A stretch of DNA of 64,000 nt from Azophilus sp965200465. GTDB lineage: Bacteria > Pseudomonadota > Gammaproteobacteria > Pseudomonadales > Azotimanducaceae. Both the position numbers and the translations under genes were made by a program. The stretch spans positions 1,116,001 through 1,180,000 of the forward strand of contig OZ241358.1 in NCBI GenBank assembly GCA_965200465.1, written 5' to 3'. Numbering within the stretch: the first letter of the stretch is position 1; each line of letters opens with the position of its first letter. The notes below the pieces were generated by a model. That model had not been told where the DNA came from and searched no databases. It was given only the letters and a program-made list of their open reading frames with translations. Positions 8,998 to 21,064 of this stretch are shown piece by piece.

Positions 8998-10823
8998 GGT
9001 TCCTCCGCTGTTTAGCGGGGGCTTCGTTGAGCGAGTTTGCTCATGGCGATCTCTCTACCCCTTGGCAAGGTTCCTCCGCTGTTTAGCGGGGGCTTCGTTG
9101 AGCGACGCCGACGGCGAGCCCCAGGGCGAGCGCGACCTCGGCGGTTCCTCCGCTGTTTAGCGGGGGCTTCGTTGAGCGAAGTGGAAAGACTCCAAACCCA
9201 TCGCGTTGATTTCGGGTTCCTCCGCTGTTTAGCGGGGGCTTCGTTGAGCGACCTAATGCTTGCAGAGTCAAGGGCGCCACTGGCGGGGTTCCTCCGCTGT
9301 TTAGCGGGGGCTTCGTTGAGCGGATGAGGTAGGGCACGTCCACGTGCCGCTCGGCCGCCGGTTCCTCCGCTGTTTAGCGGGGGCTTCGTTGAGCGGAAGA
9401 GACGCACGTTCGGTACTTGGCGGCTTGGAGCGGGTTCCTCCGCTGTTTAGCGGGGGCTTCGTTGAGCGAGCGAGAGTATGGGATGCCATTCCTGTCTGTT
9501 CGGTCGGTTCCTCCGCTGTTTAGCGGGGGCTTCGTTGAGCGCTGGACGTGCTGGCGACGCGGGTGCGCCTCCTGCAGGTTCCTCCGCTGTTTAGCGGGGG
9601 CTTCGTTGAGCGCTTTGGCGTGTCGGGGTCATTGACCATTTGCAAGCCGGTTCCTCCGCTGTTTAGCGGGGGCTTCGTTGAGCGTACCTGGGGCGCGAGG
9701 CGCGGACGGGGCGTCCGTTGGTTCCTCCGCTGTTTAGCGGGGGCTTCGTTGAGCGTTCTTGGACTGGCTTGGCGATGTAGCAACGAAGGCGGGTTCCTCC
9801 GCTGTTTAGCGGGGGCTTCGTTGAGCGTGCCCTGCCGCCGTGCGCAGGACAGCCCGGCGCTACGGTTCCTCCGCTGTTTAGCGGGGGCTTCGTTGAGCGA
9901 TGTCCTTGCTGACGCCGAGGTTCGGGTTGCACTTGGGTTCCTCCGCTGTTTAGCGGGGGCTTCGTTGAGCGTCTGGCGCAGACTGACATTGCGGAAGATG
10001 GATCATAGGTTCCTCCGCTGTTTAGCGGGGGCTTCGTTGAGCGACCGTGGCCCGCTCCGCGGGCTACGACGTGCTGGGGGGGTTCCTCCGCTGTTTAGCG
10101 GGGGCTTCGTTGAGCGCGGCTGCCGCTCGCCGGCGGCGGGCGGCGCTGGGCGGGTTCCTCCGCTGTTTAGCGGGGGCTTCGTTGAGCGAACATCGAAACC
10201 CCGTCCTGGCAGTACACGTTCGGGGGTTCCTCCGCTGTTTAGCGGGGGCTTCGTTGAGCGGTCCAGCACTCCGGGCGCGCCGCCGTGACGGCGGTTGGTT
10301 CCTCCGCTGTTTAGCGGGGGCTTCGTTGAGCGGGCTCGGCCGGCTCGGCCGGCCGCAACGTCTACGTCGGTTCCTCCGCTGTTTAGCGGGGGCTTCGTTG
10401 AGCGGTCCTTGCTCAGGTATTTCGCCATGTACGCCCCCATGGTTCCTCCGCTGTTTAGCGGGGGCTTCGTTGAGCGAGCATTACATAGCCGCCGCCGTCA
10501 TGCCTCACGACGTCGGTTCCTCCGCTGTTTAGCGGGGGCTTCGTTGAGCGGCCGCGATTCCTCAATGGGTCGTTTGCGGTCTCCCAGGTTCCTCCGCTGT
10601 TTAGCGGGGGCTTCGTTGAGCGGTGGGCGCCACGAAGATGCTGATGATCCCCGCGATGTGGTTCCTCCGCTGTTTAGCGGGGGCTTCGTTGAGCGAACAC
10701 CAAAAGGTCGGTTGCCCAAAGCCCGGGGGAAGGTTCCTCCGCTGTTTAGCGGGGGCTTCGTTGAGCGGGTCAGTGCGTCCGCCGCGGGCCTGTGTCCCTG
10801 ATGGGTTCCTCCGCTGTTTAGCG
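8998..10823 (+). CRISPR. CRISPR array, 25 full 36-bp repeats plus one truncated terminal repeat, 25 spacers
   Basis: The 36-bp repeat starts GGTTCCTCCGCTGTTTAGCG and ends GGGGCTTCGTTGAGCG. Full copies start at 8998, 9069, 9143, 9215, 9287, 9360, 9433, 9506, 9577, 9649, 9720, 9792, 9864, 9936, 10008, 10081, 10153, 10225, 10297, 10369, 10441, 10515, 10587, 10660 and 10732. A final copy at 10804 matches only its first 20 bases. Spacers are 35-38 bp, mostly 36. Each repeat can fold into a stem (CCTCCGCT against AGCGGGGG, one G:U pair) with a GTTT loop, leaving a 3' tail that would form the crRNA 5' handle. Full repeats look identical. The decayed last repeat puts the leader on the left. I saw no duplicate spacers and cannot test targets. 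Confidence 0.98.
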
Positions 10824-11092
10824 TCAGCAAGGTTGCGTCGCCCCTCATGCGCAGACCTCGGCGGCTTGGAGATGTGCGGTTTTGCCGCCGGTCTCCACTG
10901 CAGGGCAGCGCTGGAAGCGCCGCCAATTCCCTGCTGATGCCCCGCACTGCCTCGATCACGCTGTGCGTGGTGATTTGCCGATGCCAGCGGCGCATGCCGC
11001 TGATTTCCTTGCGGTGCCCGGTTCCTGCTCGCCTAGCTGTTTCGGCGTACTATGAAGGCGGCTTGGGAGCATCGGCGGCTGTTCCGCTTGCA
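10824..11092. other. Gene-free stretch between array and IS1595-type transposase
   Basis: After the truncated last repeat the sequence is unique and carries no ORF I can support. It may include the end of the insertion sequence, but I could not identify a matching terminal inverted repeat. Confidence 0.4.
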
Positions 11093-12031
11093 TCATGCCG
11101 TAAGCTCCGCATAGGCAATCCGCTTGCCGCCGATGCCTTGGGCGAACCGCAGCATGCGCTCCAAGGTGTCCACTTCGCAGTTGCCGTCGTTCAGCCGAAA
11201 AGCCGCCTCGTTGATGTACCTCGCCAAGTGCTTGGGCGATACATGGTGCCAAGTGCCTTGAACGTTGCGCTTGAACACCGCCCAAACGCTCTCAATGCCG
11301 TTGGTGTGGACTTCGCCCCTGGCGTATTCCCCTCCCCCGTGCTTGACGGTTTCATGCCGAAACCCGTTGTTCGGCGTCGGCAACCCTTGGTAGGCGCTCG
11401 CTTCGTCGGTGTTGACCGTTGCCCCCGACGCCACATTGGCCTCAACGAAGTTGATCAGCGTTGCCGCGTCGGTCCGCTTGACCGGCTTCGCCACCACCTT
11501 GCCGCCGCGCTCCCGAACGCCGGCCACCGGCGTTTTGCCCACTGCGCCGCGCCCTACCTTGAGCTTCTTGGCGTCGTGCTTGTTGCTCTCCTTGCCGCCA
11601 ATGTAGGTTTCGTCAACCTCCACAACATTGGCCAGCTTGAAGTCCCCCCGCCGGCAAGCCTCCCGGATGCGCTGGAGCATGCACCAGGCGGTTTTTTGCT
11701 GCACCCCGATCTCCTTGCTTAGCTGCATGGAGCTGACGCCCTTGCGGGCGGTCATGACCATGTAGATGGCGACCATCCAGTTTTGGGTTGCCGTCTTGGA
11801 AGCGTGCATGGCCGTTCCGGTCTTGACAGTGAAGAACTTGCGGCAGTCCTTGTGCCAGTAGTGGAAGGGCTTGCTCTTGGGCTGGCTTAGGTTGTCCATG
11901 CCGCCGCAGTGCGGGCAGACGGGCTTGCCGCCCCACCTTGCGGCTTCAAGCCACTTGATGCAGTGGGCTTCGGTGGGGAAACGCCGGAAAAGCTCCGTTA
12001 GGCTGATGGTCTGGGCGATGCGCTTGGGCAC
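11093..12031 (-). CDS. IS1595-family (ISXO2-like) transposase, apparently intact
   Basis: 312 residues from a GTG start (12031-12029). The order of domains is that of the IS1595 family. An N-terminal zinc ribbon has CPHCGG and a later HKDCRKFF. A helix-turn-helix region follows (ARKGVSSMQLSKEIGVQQKT). A DDE/ISXO2-like domain then has VVEVDETYIGGKESN for the first Asp, VNTDEASAY for the second, and HTNGIESVWAVFKRN with the family's N/E motif in place of a third Asp. The ISXO2 tail LARYINEAAFRLND is present. Length matches the family (about 300-330). It is probably active. It lies downstream of the CRISPR array, and a second copy's N-terminus is found at 13298-13483. Confidence 0.92.
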   Translation of the reverse strand: MPKRIAQTISLTELFRRFPTEAHCIKWLEAARWGGKPVCPHCGGMDNLSQPKSKPFHYWHKDCRKFFTVKTGTAMHASKTATQNWMVAIYMVMTARKGVSSMQLSKEIGVQQKTAWCMLQRIREACRRGDFKLANVVEVDETYIGGKESNKHDAKKLKVGRGAVGKTPVAGVRERGGKVVAKPVKRTDAATLINFVEANVASGATVNTDEASAYQGLPTPNNGFRHETVKHGGGEYARGEVHTNGIESVWAVFKRNVQGTWHHVSPKHLARYINEAAFRLNDGNCEVDTLERMLRFAQGIGGKRIAYAELTA

Positions 12032-12040
12032 TGGTCATTG

Positions 12041-12079
12041 CCCCCTAGTGGATGCTGATTGTTATATGCATCTAGGGGG
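12041..12079. repeat. Inverted repeat upstream of the IS1595-type transposase
   Basis: CCCCCTAG (12041-12048) pairs with CTAGGGGG (12072-12079). Inside them ATGC and GCAT extend the stem, leaving a three-base bulge. It lies 10 bp before the transposase start, so it may be a terminal inverted repeat or a hairpin that affects transposase expression. The following ~295 bases (12080-12375) are T-rich at first and hold no gene I can support. Confidence 0.5.
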
Positions 12080-12375
12080 CGGAAGTCACCCCTTTTTTGC
12101 TGATTTTGCTACATAATTCCCTTTTTTACGTTTCCCTGAACCGGCGGCGGCGATGCCGGTGATGCAGCGTCCTCGGCGGAGCGTCCTCGGCCGGGTGCGC
12201 CCACTTCATCGCCTCTTCAAGGCGCGTAGTGCCAACCCCCTTTGATTAGTGGGGCCAGACCCTATATTCAAAGGGACTTATATACACATCCACCCAAAGC
12301 AAGGTGGATGAACCGGACCCATGCCAGATCACCCATTACTTTAAGAGATTGAGGTTGCCCTGTCATTCAAGTGCA

Positions 12376-13317
12376 CTAAGCCCACGTCCGATGCTGCTTG
12401 GCATCCCTCCATTTTTCAGGATCATCCGCCTCGCGGATCATGTCCAGATTATAGATGCGGTCAATTTTTCCATTTAGATTCGTGTATAGGCGCACAACGC
12501 CTATAGGGAAGCGCCAGATTCTCTTGTGCAGCAAGCGCATAAACTTACCCCTAGCTTCATCTGCAGTGTGCGCTCGAACGGTAACTTTTTCACTCAGTAA
12601 CCCCATCCAACCGATCGGCGCGTTACATGGGAAAAAACCGTCAAATAGATATGTCCGCCTTCTGGCCGACCATAGCTGCATAATGTACTTGTATGAAGAT
12701 GGTTGCAAGACCGACACAATCCACCTCAATGGCCCAATAAAGTAGTCGTCAACGGCGGCATGAATAAAATCAAAAACACTTTTCGGGGCGGCTATTGCTG
12801 CCTCTCTGCCCAGTCTGCTGCGGACCTCACTCACCTCCTTTTCGTGCATCTGGTCTTTCTCAAATTGAGATGCTAGATGCATCTGCTTAGCTGTGAACGT
12901 GACCACGTCTTCCTCCACTGCGTACCTTATTATGGTGCCTTCCCAAAAACTCACTTTTTCCACAAAAGAGCCGTCCTCTCGCATAACGTTGGATGTTATT
13001 GTTAGGCTACGGTTTCTGTAGTATTTCCTATCGAGAATCTCACGAAGGTGTGAAATGTTCAATAACGGCAATGATACGCTCGCCACTCCATCCACCTTGC
13101 CCCCGCTGGATATGGTCAGATTGGTCAAGGAAAAATTTTGCCGCAATATTTTTCCTATGCCCTGCCACTTGCATCCCTCTAGATTCACGTCTTCATTTCC
13201 GTCATGCACTAGAACAGGATGGAAACGGAAGTCAAAACGTGCAAAGGTTCGAATGGAGCCGCCGCCTTTGCCGCCCCGCATCAAAATTTCCTCGGTTTCA
13301 GGTAAAAATTTCAACAT
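12376..13317 (-). CDS. Unknown protein in a lower-GC insertion
   Basis: 313 residues, ATG at 13317. I do not recognise the family. The N-terminal half is rich in beta-type segments (SIRTFARFDFRFHPVLVHD, ISHLREILDRKYYRNRSLTI), and the C-terminal half contains RLLHKRIWRFPIGVVRLYTN. There is no signal peptide or membrane helix. Base composition is visibly lower in GC than the surrounding genes, and codon use differs, which suggests recent acquisition. Its start overlaps by 20 bases the truncated end of a transposase remnant that reads in the same direction, so it may be expressed from the old transposase promoter. The gene lies between two IS1595-type sequences and could be cargo of a composite element. 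Confidence 0.6.
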   Translation of the reverse strand: MLKFLPETEEILMRGGKGGGSIRTFARFDFRFHPVLVHDGNEDVNLEGCKWQGIGKILRQNFSLTNLTISSGGKVDGVASVSLPLLNISHLREILDRKYYRNRSLTITSNVMREDGSFVEKVSFWEGTIIRYAVEEDVVTFTAKQMHLASQFEKDQMHEKEVSEVRSRLGREAAIAAPKSVFDFIHAAVDDYFIGPLRWIVSVLQPSSYKYIMQLWSARRRTYLFDGFFPCNAPIGWMGLLSEKVTVRAHTADEARGKFMRLLHKRIWRFPIGVVRLYTNLNGKIDRIYNLDMIREADDPEKWRDAKQHRTWA

Positions 13318-13483
13318 ATCCCACCCGCTTGCCTTGCCGCCCGTTTATCTTGCCGCAGCATCCGCAATGCGGGCAAACCGGACTGACGCCCCAACGCAGC
13401 CCCTCAAGGCAAATTCGGGCGGATTCATCATCGGGGAACAACTCAAAAATCTGCAATGCGCTTATGGTCACGCCGCCATTCAT
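13298..13483 (-). pseudogene. IS1595-type transposase remnant (N-terminal zinc ribbon only)
   Basis: 61 codons: LFPDDESARICLEGLRWGVS followed by PVCPHCGCCGKINGRQGKRV, then a stop. This matches the start of ISXO2/IS1595 transposases (FPxExxAxxxLExxRWxxxPxCPHCG), but the second half of the zinc ribbon, the helix-turn-helix and the DDE domain are absent. It is cut off where the unknown gene 12376-13317 begins. Confidence 0.75.
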
Positions 13484-13530
13484 AGGGCATCTCCCTAGTC
13501 GATGGGCGGATTATACACATCAAAGTTAGA

Positions 13531-13556
13531 TAGCCGTTCGGAATTTTTAGGCTTTT
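13531..13556 (+). repeat. Terminal inverted repeat copy of a small transposon family
   Basis: Begins TAGCCGTTCGGAATTTTTAG. The same sequence occurs inverted at 16036-16061 and, with three differences, directly at 15757-15782. The ~50 bases inside it (to the GTTTTAGGGACA motif, 13579-13591) are also shared with the element at 15757. It precedes the broken transposase at 13684, so it is probably the left end of that insertion sequence. Confidence 0.7.
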
Positions 13557-13683
13557 TTGCCCCGTTTTCGCCGCATTCGGCCTTTGCCTGTTTTAGGGAC
13601 AAACTCCTGGAAACCAATCAGTTACAAAAACCGGCCATGATGGGTTAGAATCCCGTCCGTTCAAACAGGCGTGATTTTTTCCG

Positions 13684-13989
13684 ATGGCCATTGAACGCCT
13701 TTCGCCGCTGGAGCTGGTCCGCCTGCGGGAGTTCGGCACTTCAGTTAGCTGGCTGATGTGCCGCAACGCCCTGTGCGAGAACTTTGGGGTTCACTATGAC
13801 GGCCCGCAGCCGGACGGCGGAGCCAAGGGCGTTTCGGACGCCCCGCTACTTGCTGGATTTGGCGAGCGGGCGGGCCGAGTGCCGACACTGCCGCCTGTCC
13901 TTCCAAATGCTCTCGAACCAATCGGTTCGCCCCTTGGCCCGACACTTCCTGTCCTTGAGCCTGCCTTTCGCGGACTGTCCCGAACCCGG
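13684..13989 (+). pseudogene. Frameshifted N-terminal remnant of a zinc-ribbon transposase
   Basis: The first frame reads MAIERLSPLELVRLREFGTS, then WLMCRNALCENFGVHYDGP. The second frame, joined near 13790-13850, reads RYLLDLASGRAECRHCRLSF, then QMLSNQSVRPLARHFLSLSL and PFADCPEP. Together they give a protein start with two Cys-pair zinc ribbons (CRNALCENFG and AECRHCRLSF), as found in several transposases. The frame breaks, and the sequence ends exactly at the 3' end of tRNA-Ser(UGA). The left terminal repeat lies 150 bp upstream. I cannot name the IS family with certainty. Confidence 0.6.
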
Positions 13990-14079
13990 TGGCGGCGGGT
14001 GAAGGATTCGAACCCTCGGAGCTGTTACACCCTGCTGTTTTCAAGACAGCCGCTTTCGACCAGACTCAGCCAACCCGCC
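13990..14079 (-). tRNA. tRNA-Ser (anticodon TGA)
   Basis: The minus strand folds as a class II tRNA. The acceptor is GGCGGGT paired with ACCCGCC. The anticodon loop CTTGAAA holds TGA, there is a long variable arm, and the T-arm has GGTTCGAATCC. The discriminator is G and CCA is encoded (13992-13990). Length with CCA is 90 nt. It reads Ser codons UCA and UCG, among others. Confidence 0.95.
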
Positions 14080-14092
14080 AGAACCCCGCACC

Positions 14093-14122
14093 ATCTTAGG
14101 GCGCAACATGGGGAAGCGTCAA
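14093..14122 (-). promoter_or_regulatory. Sigma-70 promoter of tRNA-Ser(TGA)
   Basis: On the minus strand TTGACG (14122-14117) and TAAGAT (14098-14093) are spaced by 18 bp. A GC-rich discriminator follows, as in stringently controlled tRNA promoters. Confidence 0.7.
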
Positions 14123-14154
14123 GCAAATGCGCATACTCACCACTTATGGCACTG

Positions 14155-15657
14155 CTAGGGGGTATGCCTTGTGGATGACTCTTTTTCGTCGCCGGTGGAA
14201 GTTTTTGGCAACTGCTCATAGACTTGCGAGAGATCTATGGCGGGTTTGTAGTTCCGTTCCACAAGTTTTCCAAACTCACTGCGCAGATGTCGCTGCATGG
14301 ACGGAATCGGAGAAGGGCCAGCAGAGCCGCGGGCAGGGTTTGTCAGCAAACCACGATTGATGAGCGCTTTAACCGCCGTCTTTGCGTCACTCAGTGTCAT
14401 TTCGCCCTCGGAGCCGTCTCGCACTACCCGTTCCGCCGAGCTCAAGGGCATGATCCCATCTTCCGGCATGAGATGCGCCATGGCGGCGAGGGCGGCGACA
14501 TGAGGCTCCACGTCTTCATGCGCAAGGCGGGCATCATAATACGCCACCCTGCCCTGCGCATGCCGCTTTTCAATCTGCATCCGAAACGCCCGCCAAGACT
14601 GTGGAGGCATACTGTTCAGATTCTCGAACAGCACCCCAGCAGTTTCCTGAACACCCACGGTCAAGTGCTGTGGAAAATCTCCCGATGCGTCCGCCAACTG
14701 CTGTACTAGAGCGTCTTTGCACCGCTCCCATGTGGCCTCATCAAGAAATCCCTGTGACTTCAGATGCCCTCGCCAAGCAGCACAGTCCCAGTCCACGCCC
14801 AAGTGCTTGAACGTGTCGGCGACGTTCCGCCTACCCTCGCCCTTGTTTAGGCAACCTAGATGCGTGACAGCATTCCTGCTCAGTCTTGACAATCCGAGTG
14901 CGCCTAGATGCGTCAGCGTGTTCGGTAGCCCAAAGAACACCGGGATAATGCGGGCGCCACTGGCATTGTTCTCATGCAGGCAGGTTAAGGCACTGCGGGC
15001 ATGCTTCGTGTCGGGTATGTTCTGCGCCTCGTCTACTAGCAACGGGATGATCAAGTTCGGCGGCCACATGTTCTGCGCATAGGCGCTGATCATCTCGGGG
15101 TGGTCAGAATTGCTTTTGATGCCGTGCTTTTTTTCGTGCAGGTCGAACTTATTATTGTCCGTATTCAGGATGAACGCCATTTCCACCCCGTCGTTTAGAT
15201 GTTCACGCATCTCGTTCATTTTGCGAGGCGTTTGCACCATGAGCCGGCGCATGGACGAGGTCATGTCCCTGCATAGCAGTTGCGCGGGCTGTGCAAGCTG
15301 TGAATGCTGCAATATCACTGGCAGCACCATGCGTTTCACGCCGTCCTCACCCTCTAGAATTTCGCCCAAGAGTTGCTCGGCGAACTTGTGCAGGATGGCG
15401 GTCTTGCCCGCTCCGGGCGGCCCTTCCACGACGATGGTGTTGCCTTTTGGCGCCGCCTCCTTTTGCGCTGCTCGGTTCACGGATTTAGTGAACTTAGCCA
15501 GTTCTTCGGCTCTCCCGGTGAAGACGATGGGCGTGTCGCGGTCAGTGTCTTGAGAGACCCCTTCTAGTACAGCAGCAATTCCCGCGAGGGTGTTTCTATG
15601 CTTGAGACCCCCCGACTCATCGGCCTTGTTCACTCCTTTTCTGCATTGCGGTGCCAT
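14155..15657 (-). CDS. AAA+ ATPase of unknown role (Orc1/Cdc6-like fold)
   Basis: About 500 residues. Walker A is in VVEGPPGAGKTAILHKFAEQ, and Walker B/sensor in LIIPLLVDEAQNIPDTKHAR. A later sensor-like stretch (GARIIPVFFGLPNTLTHLG) is followed by SRLSRNAVTHL, with possible arginine fingers. The C-terminal part (LSDAKTAVKALINRGLLTNP) could be a winged-helix. The core resembles stand-alone Orc1/Cdc6-type or TnsC-type ATPases, but no transposase partner is adjacent. The start is uncertain: ATG 15657 (MAPQCRKG) is my choice, and ATG 15747, only 10 bp from the MITE-like element, is possible. The gene lies alone between two tRNA-Ser genes, inside a segment bracketed by inverted terminal repeats (13531 and 16061), so it is probably mobile cargo. 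Confidence 0.7.
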   Translation of the reverse strand: MAPQCRKGVNKADESGGLKHRNTLAGIAAVLEGVSQDTDRDTPIVFTGRAEELAKFTKSVNRAAQKEAAPKGNTIVVEGPPGAGKTAILHKFAEQLLGEILEGEDGVKRMVLPVILQHSQLAQPAQLLCRDMTSSMRRLMVQTPRKMNEMREHLNDGVEMAFILNTDNNKFDLHEKKHGIKSNSDHPEMISAYAQNMWPPNLIIPLLVDEAQNIPDTKHARSALTCLHENNASGARIIPVFFGLPNTLTHLGALGLSRLSRNAVTHLGCLNKGEGRRNVADTFKHLGVDWDCAAWRGHLKSQGFLDEATWERCKDALVQQLADASGDFPQHLTVGVQETAGVLFENLNSMPPQSWRAFRMQIEKRHAQGRVAYYDARLAHEDVEPHVAALAAMAHLMPEDGIMPLSSAERVVRDGSEGEMTLSDAKTAVKALINRGLLTNPARGSAGPSPIPSMQRHLRSEFGKLVERNYKPAIDLSQVYEQLPKTSTGDEKESSTRHTP

Positions 15658-15756
15658 TGGTTGTCGCTCAAATCCCTTTCTGGATGCATATATTTTAAGG
15701 GGCGAACGGGCGTGGGTCAAATGATTGTGCAGGCTCACCGCTTCCATAAGTCAGAT

Positions 15757-16061
15757 AGCTATTCGGGATTTTTAGGCTTTTTTGCCTGTTTTAGGGACAG
15801 TCTCATCGCCGTTTCGCCGCCAGAGGGGTTGAAAACCGCCTTGAAACCGGGAGCACGGCGCAAGGATGCTAGGTTCCGGGTTCATTGGTCGAAATTCCTG
15901 AAATTCGTCAGCAGCGCAAGAATGCGCCGCCCAAGCCAAGCGCGTCCAGTCGCACTTCGATCAGGTCGGGCAAGCAGAGGGTGCGGATGCGAGCCGGAGA
16001 GACGCTGGCGGGGCTAAAACAATTGGTTATCCATCAAAAGCCTAAAAATTCCGAACGGCTA
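15757..16061. mobile_element. MITE-like element of about 305 bp
   Basis: Ends are imperfect inverted repeats of about 26 bp: TAGCTATTCGGGATTTTTAG at the left, and at the right a sequence whose reverse complement begins TAGCCGTTCGGAATTTTTAG. No ORF is supported inside. The left ~45 bases match the left end of the broken insertion sequence at 13531, with an internal deletion, so the element looks like a non-autonomous derivative. Its right end abuts a 14-G run and the 3' end of tRNA-Ser(GGA). Confidence 0.65.
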
Positions 16062-16075
16062 GGGGGGGGGGGGGG
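16062..16075. repeat. Run of 14 G at the tRNA-Ser(GGA) 3' end
   Basis: A mononucleotide tract between the MITE-like element and the tRNA. On the tRNA strand it reads as C residues where CCA would be expected. Such runs are unstable in replication and in sequencing. Confidence 0.9.
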
Positions 16076-16160
16076 CGGAGAGGGAGGGATTCGAACCCTC
16101 GATGCGTTGCCGCATACACACTTTCCAGGCGTGCTCCTTCGACCGCTCGGACACCTCTCC
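16076..16160 (-). tRNA. tRNA-Ser (anticodon GGA), CCA not encoded
   Basis: The acceptor is GGAGAGG with CCTCTCC, the anticodon loop CTGGAAA gives GGA, there is a long variable arm, and the T-arm has GGTTCGAATCC. The discriminator G (16076) is followed by C residues from the homopolymer, so the usual A of CCA is missing, unlike tRNA-Ser(TGA) at 13990. The gene lies 24 bp downstream of ffs on the same strand and may be co-transcribed with it. Confidence 0.93.
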
Positions 16161-16184
16161 GGGGTTCGCCCGTCCCCTGCGCGT

Positions 16185-16299
<115 letters not shown>

Positions 16300-16514
16300 A
16301 TGGATCCAGCCAGCGCTGCTGAACGCGGGCCAAAGCCAACCCTTGGGCCAGTTCCTAGCCTGCGCTGCTTAGCGCCCCGCCAGTCCGCAACATCGCACTC
16401 ACTGGCTGGGAAGCGCAGTTTAGCCCAAGCGAGGAACAATGAACACACTGTCTTCGGGATGAGGGAGTTGCGCTGTTGTTTTTTTCCATACTGTTTCCTG
16501 AAGCCCCAAATATT

Positions 16515-16630
16515 TTCGGGCAGCCGCAATCCCTTACGGGACGCGGGGGGCTGGAACAGGCTGCAGGCGGGCGAACCCGGTGCGCTCTTCGGGCAGCCGC
16601 AATTCCTTATGGGACGCGGGGGCTGGAACA
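16515..16630. repeat. Two copies of a structured 43-44 bp repeat, 73 bp apart
   Basis: Copies at 16515-16558 and 16588-16630 both begin TTCGGGCAGCCGCAAT and end GGGGGCTGGAACA. They differ at three positions: two C/T changes and one G. Each can fold through CAGCC with GGCTG, and an inner TCCC/GGGA pair around TTAC or TTAT. They lie in the 460-bp gene-free gap between ffs and metH (16300-16761). The pair could be a BIME/REP-type element or a transcription-termination structure. Two copies are too few to call a CRISPR. Confidence 0.6.
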
Positions 16631-16761
16631 GCGCAACTCCCCGACGGGATGAGCGGGGCGATGGTTGAAGTCGTTTGCCGGCAAAGCCGTTCCGTTCATT
16701 CCCGCGTTTGGGGATGGGTAGGGTGGCGGGCGATGGGTTTGTCGGTGGGATTGGCGGACCT

Positions 16762-20415
<3,654 letters not shown>

Positions 20416-20610
20416 GGCGGGGCTGGCGGCGGGGGCGGATCGACCGCCGGGCGCCAACCCATCCTTGGCATGGCGAAGTTCCAGCCAGTATAGAAACCCG
20501 GCCCATTTCGGCAATTAGAGTTATGGACGGGCGACTTGAACGGAATTCATGAGAGTGGGCGGACCTCAACGGACTAAGCGATTGGGCTAGCATTGAGGTT
20601 GGGCAGCTCA

Positions 20611-20770
20611 ATCTGTCGGTGAAGCCCTCGGCTCGGCGGCGCAACCCACCGAAAGTTCGTTACGAGACCACCAAGGCGGAGCAGCGCCAAGTTGTCTTGG
20701 AGGACGGCTCGCGGATGCATCTAAACGCCGCGTCCTTGGTGGAGGTTCGCTTCTTCTGCACAGGTGCGTG
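20611..20770 (+). pseudogene. FecR-type anti-sigma/regulator fragment
   Basis: The plus strand reads VRYETTKAEQRQVVLEDGSR, then MHLNAASLVEVRFF, then a stop. This is the FecR motif (GExxxVxLxDGSxxxLNxxSxxxV). There is no start codon in context and no membrane-anchor or sensor part, so it is a ~50-codon relic in the gap between metH and the small genes. No TonB receptor or ECF sigma gene is nearby. The rest of 20516-20848 holds nothing I can support. Confidence 0.65.
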
Positions 20771-20848
20771 AGCTGGTTTTGGCGAAGGGCGAAGGGGTGT
20801 TCGATGAGGCGCGACGGTCTGCGGCCCTTGTGTCTGAACTAGATCAGA

Positions 20849-21064
20849 TCAGCCAGCCTTGTACGAGTGAACTGGCAGCGCCTCGGTTTCCACGGTGGCA
20901 AGGTCAAGGCGCTTGGATGCGTGGTCAATGTCCAGCCCAACCACCCCTCCTTTGAGGTCAAGATCCACATTCAGCCCTTCAACTATCTCGCGGGTTTCGG
21001 CGCTGGGCTCCGCCCTGAGTTCGACGTAAAGGCTGTCGGTTTCGGGATAGTAATGCAACTTCAT
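20849..21064 (-). CDS. DUF2283 family small protein
   Basis: 71 residues. MKLHYYPETDSLYVELRAEP and VVGLDIDHASKRLDL match the DUF2283 pattern (YxPExDxLYxxL...GxVxGxEIxxASKxL). Function is not established; DUF2283 genes often pair with DUF4258 genes, in an arrangement suspected to be toxin-antitoxin-like. Here the start overlaps the stop of a short upstream ORF that looks like a shortened DUF4258 partner. No signal or membrane segment is present. Confidence 0.8.
   Translation of the reverse strand: MKLHYYPETDSLYVELRAEPSAETREIVEGLNVDLDLKGGVVGLDIDHASKRLDLATVETEALPVHSYKAG

Noticed and set aside
9012..10995. Several long ORFs on both strands across 9.0-11.0 kb with repeated SGGFVER or RSTKPPLNSGG motifs
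   Set aside because: They are translations of the CRISPR array; repeat plus spacer is close to 72 bases, a multiple of three, so frames stay open by chance.
16515..16630. Second small CRISPR array
   Set aside because: Only two imperfect copies, repeat 43-44 bp with a 29-bp gap, and no match to the array repeat at 8998.
20416..20515. Cobalamin riboswitch upstream of metH
   Set aside because: No B12-box sequence (GCCACTG) or room for the fold before the start.
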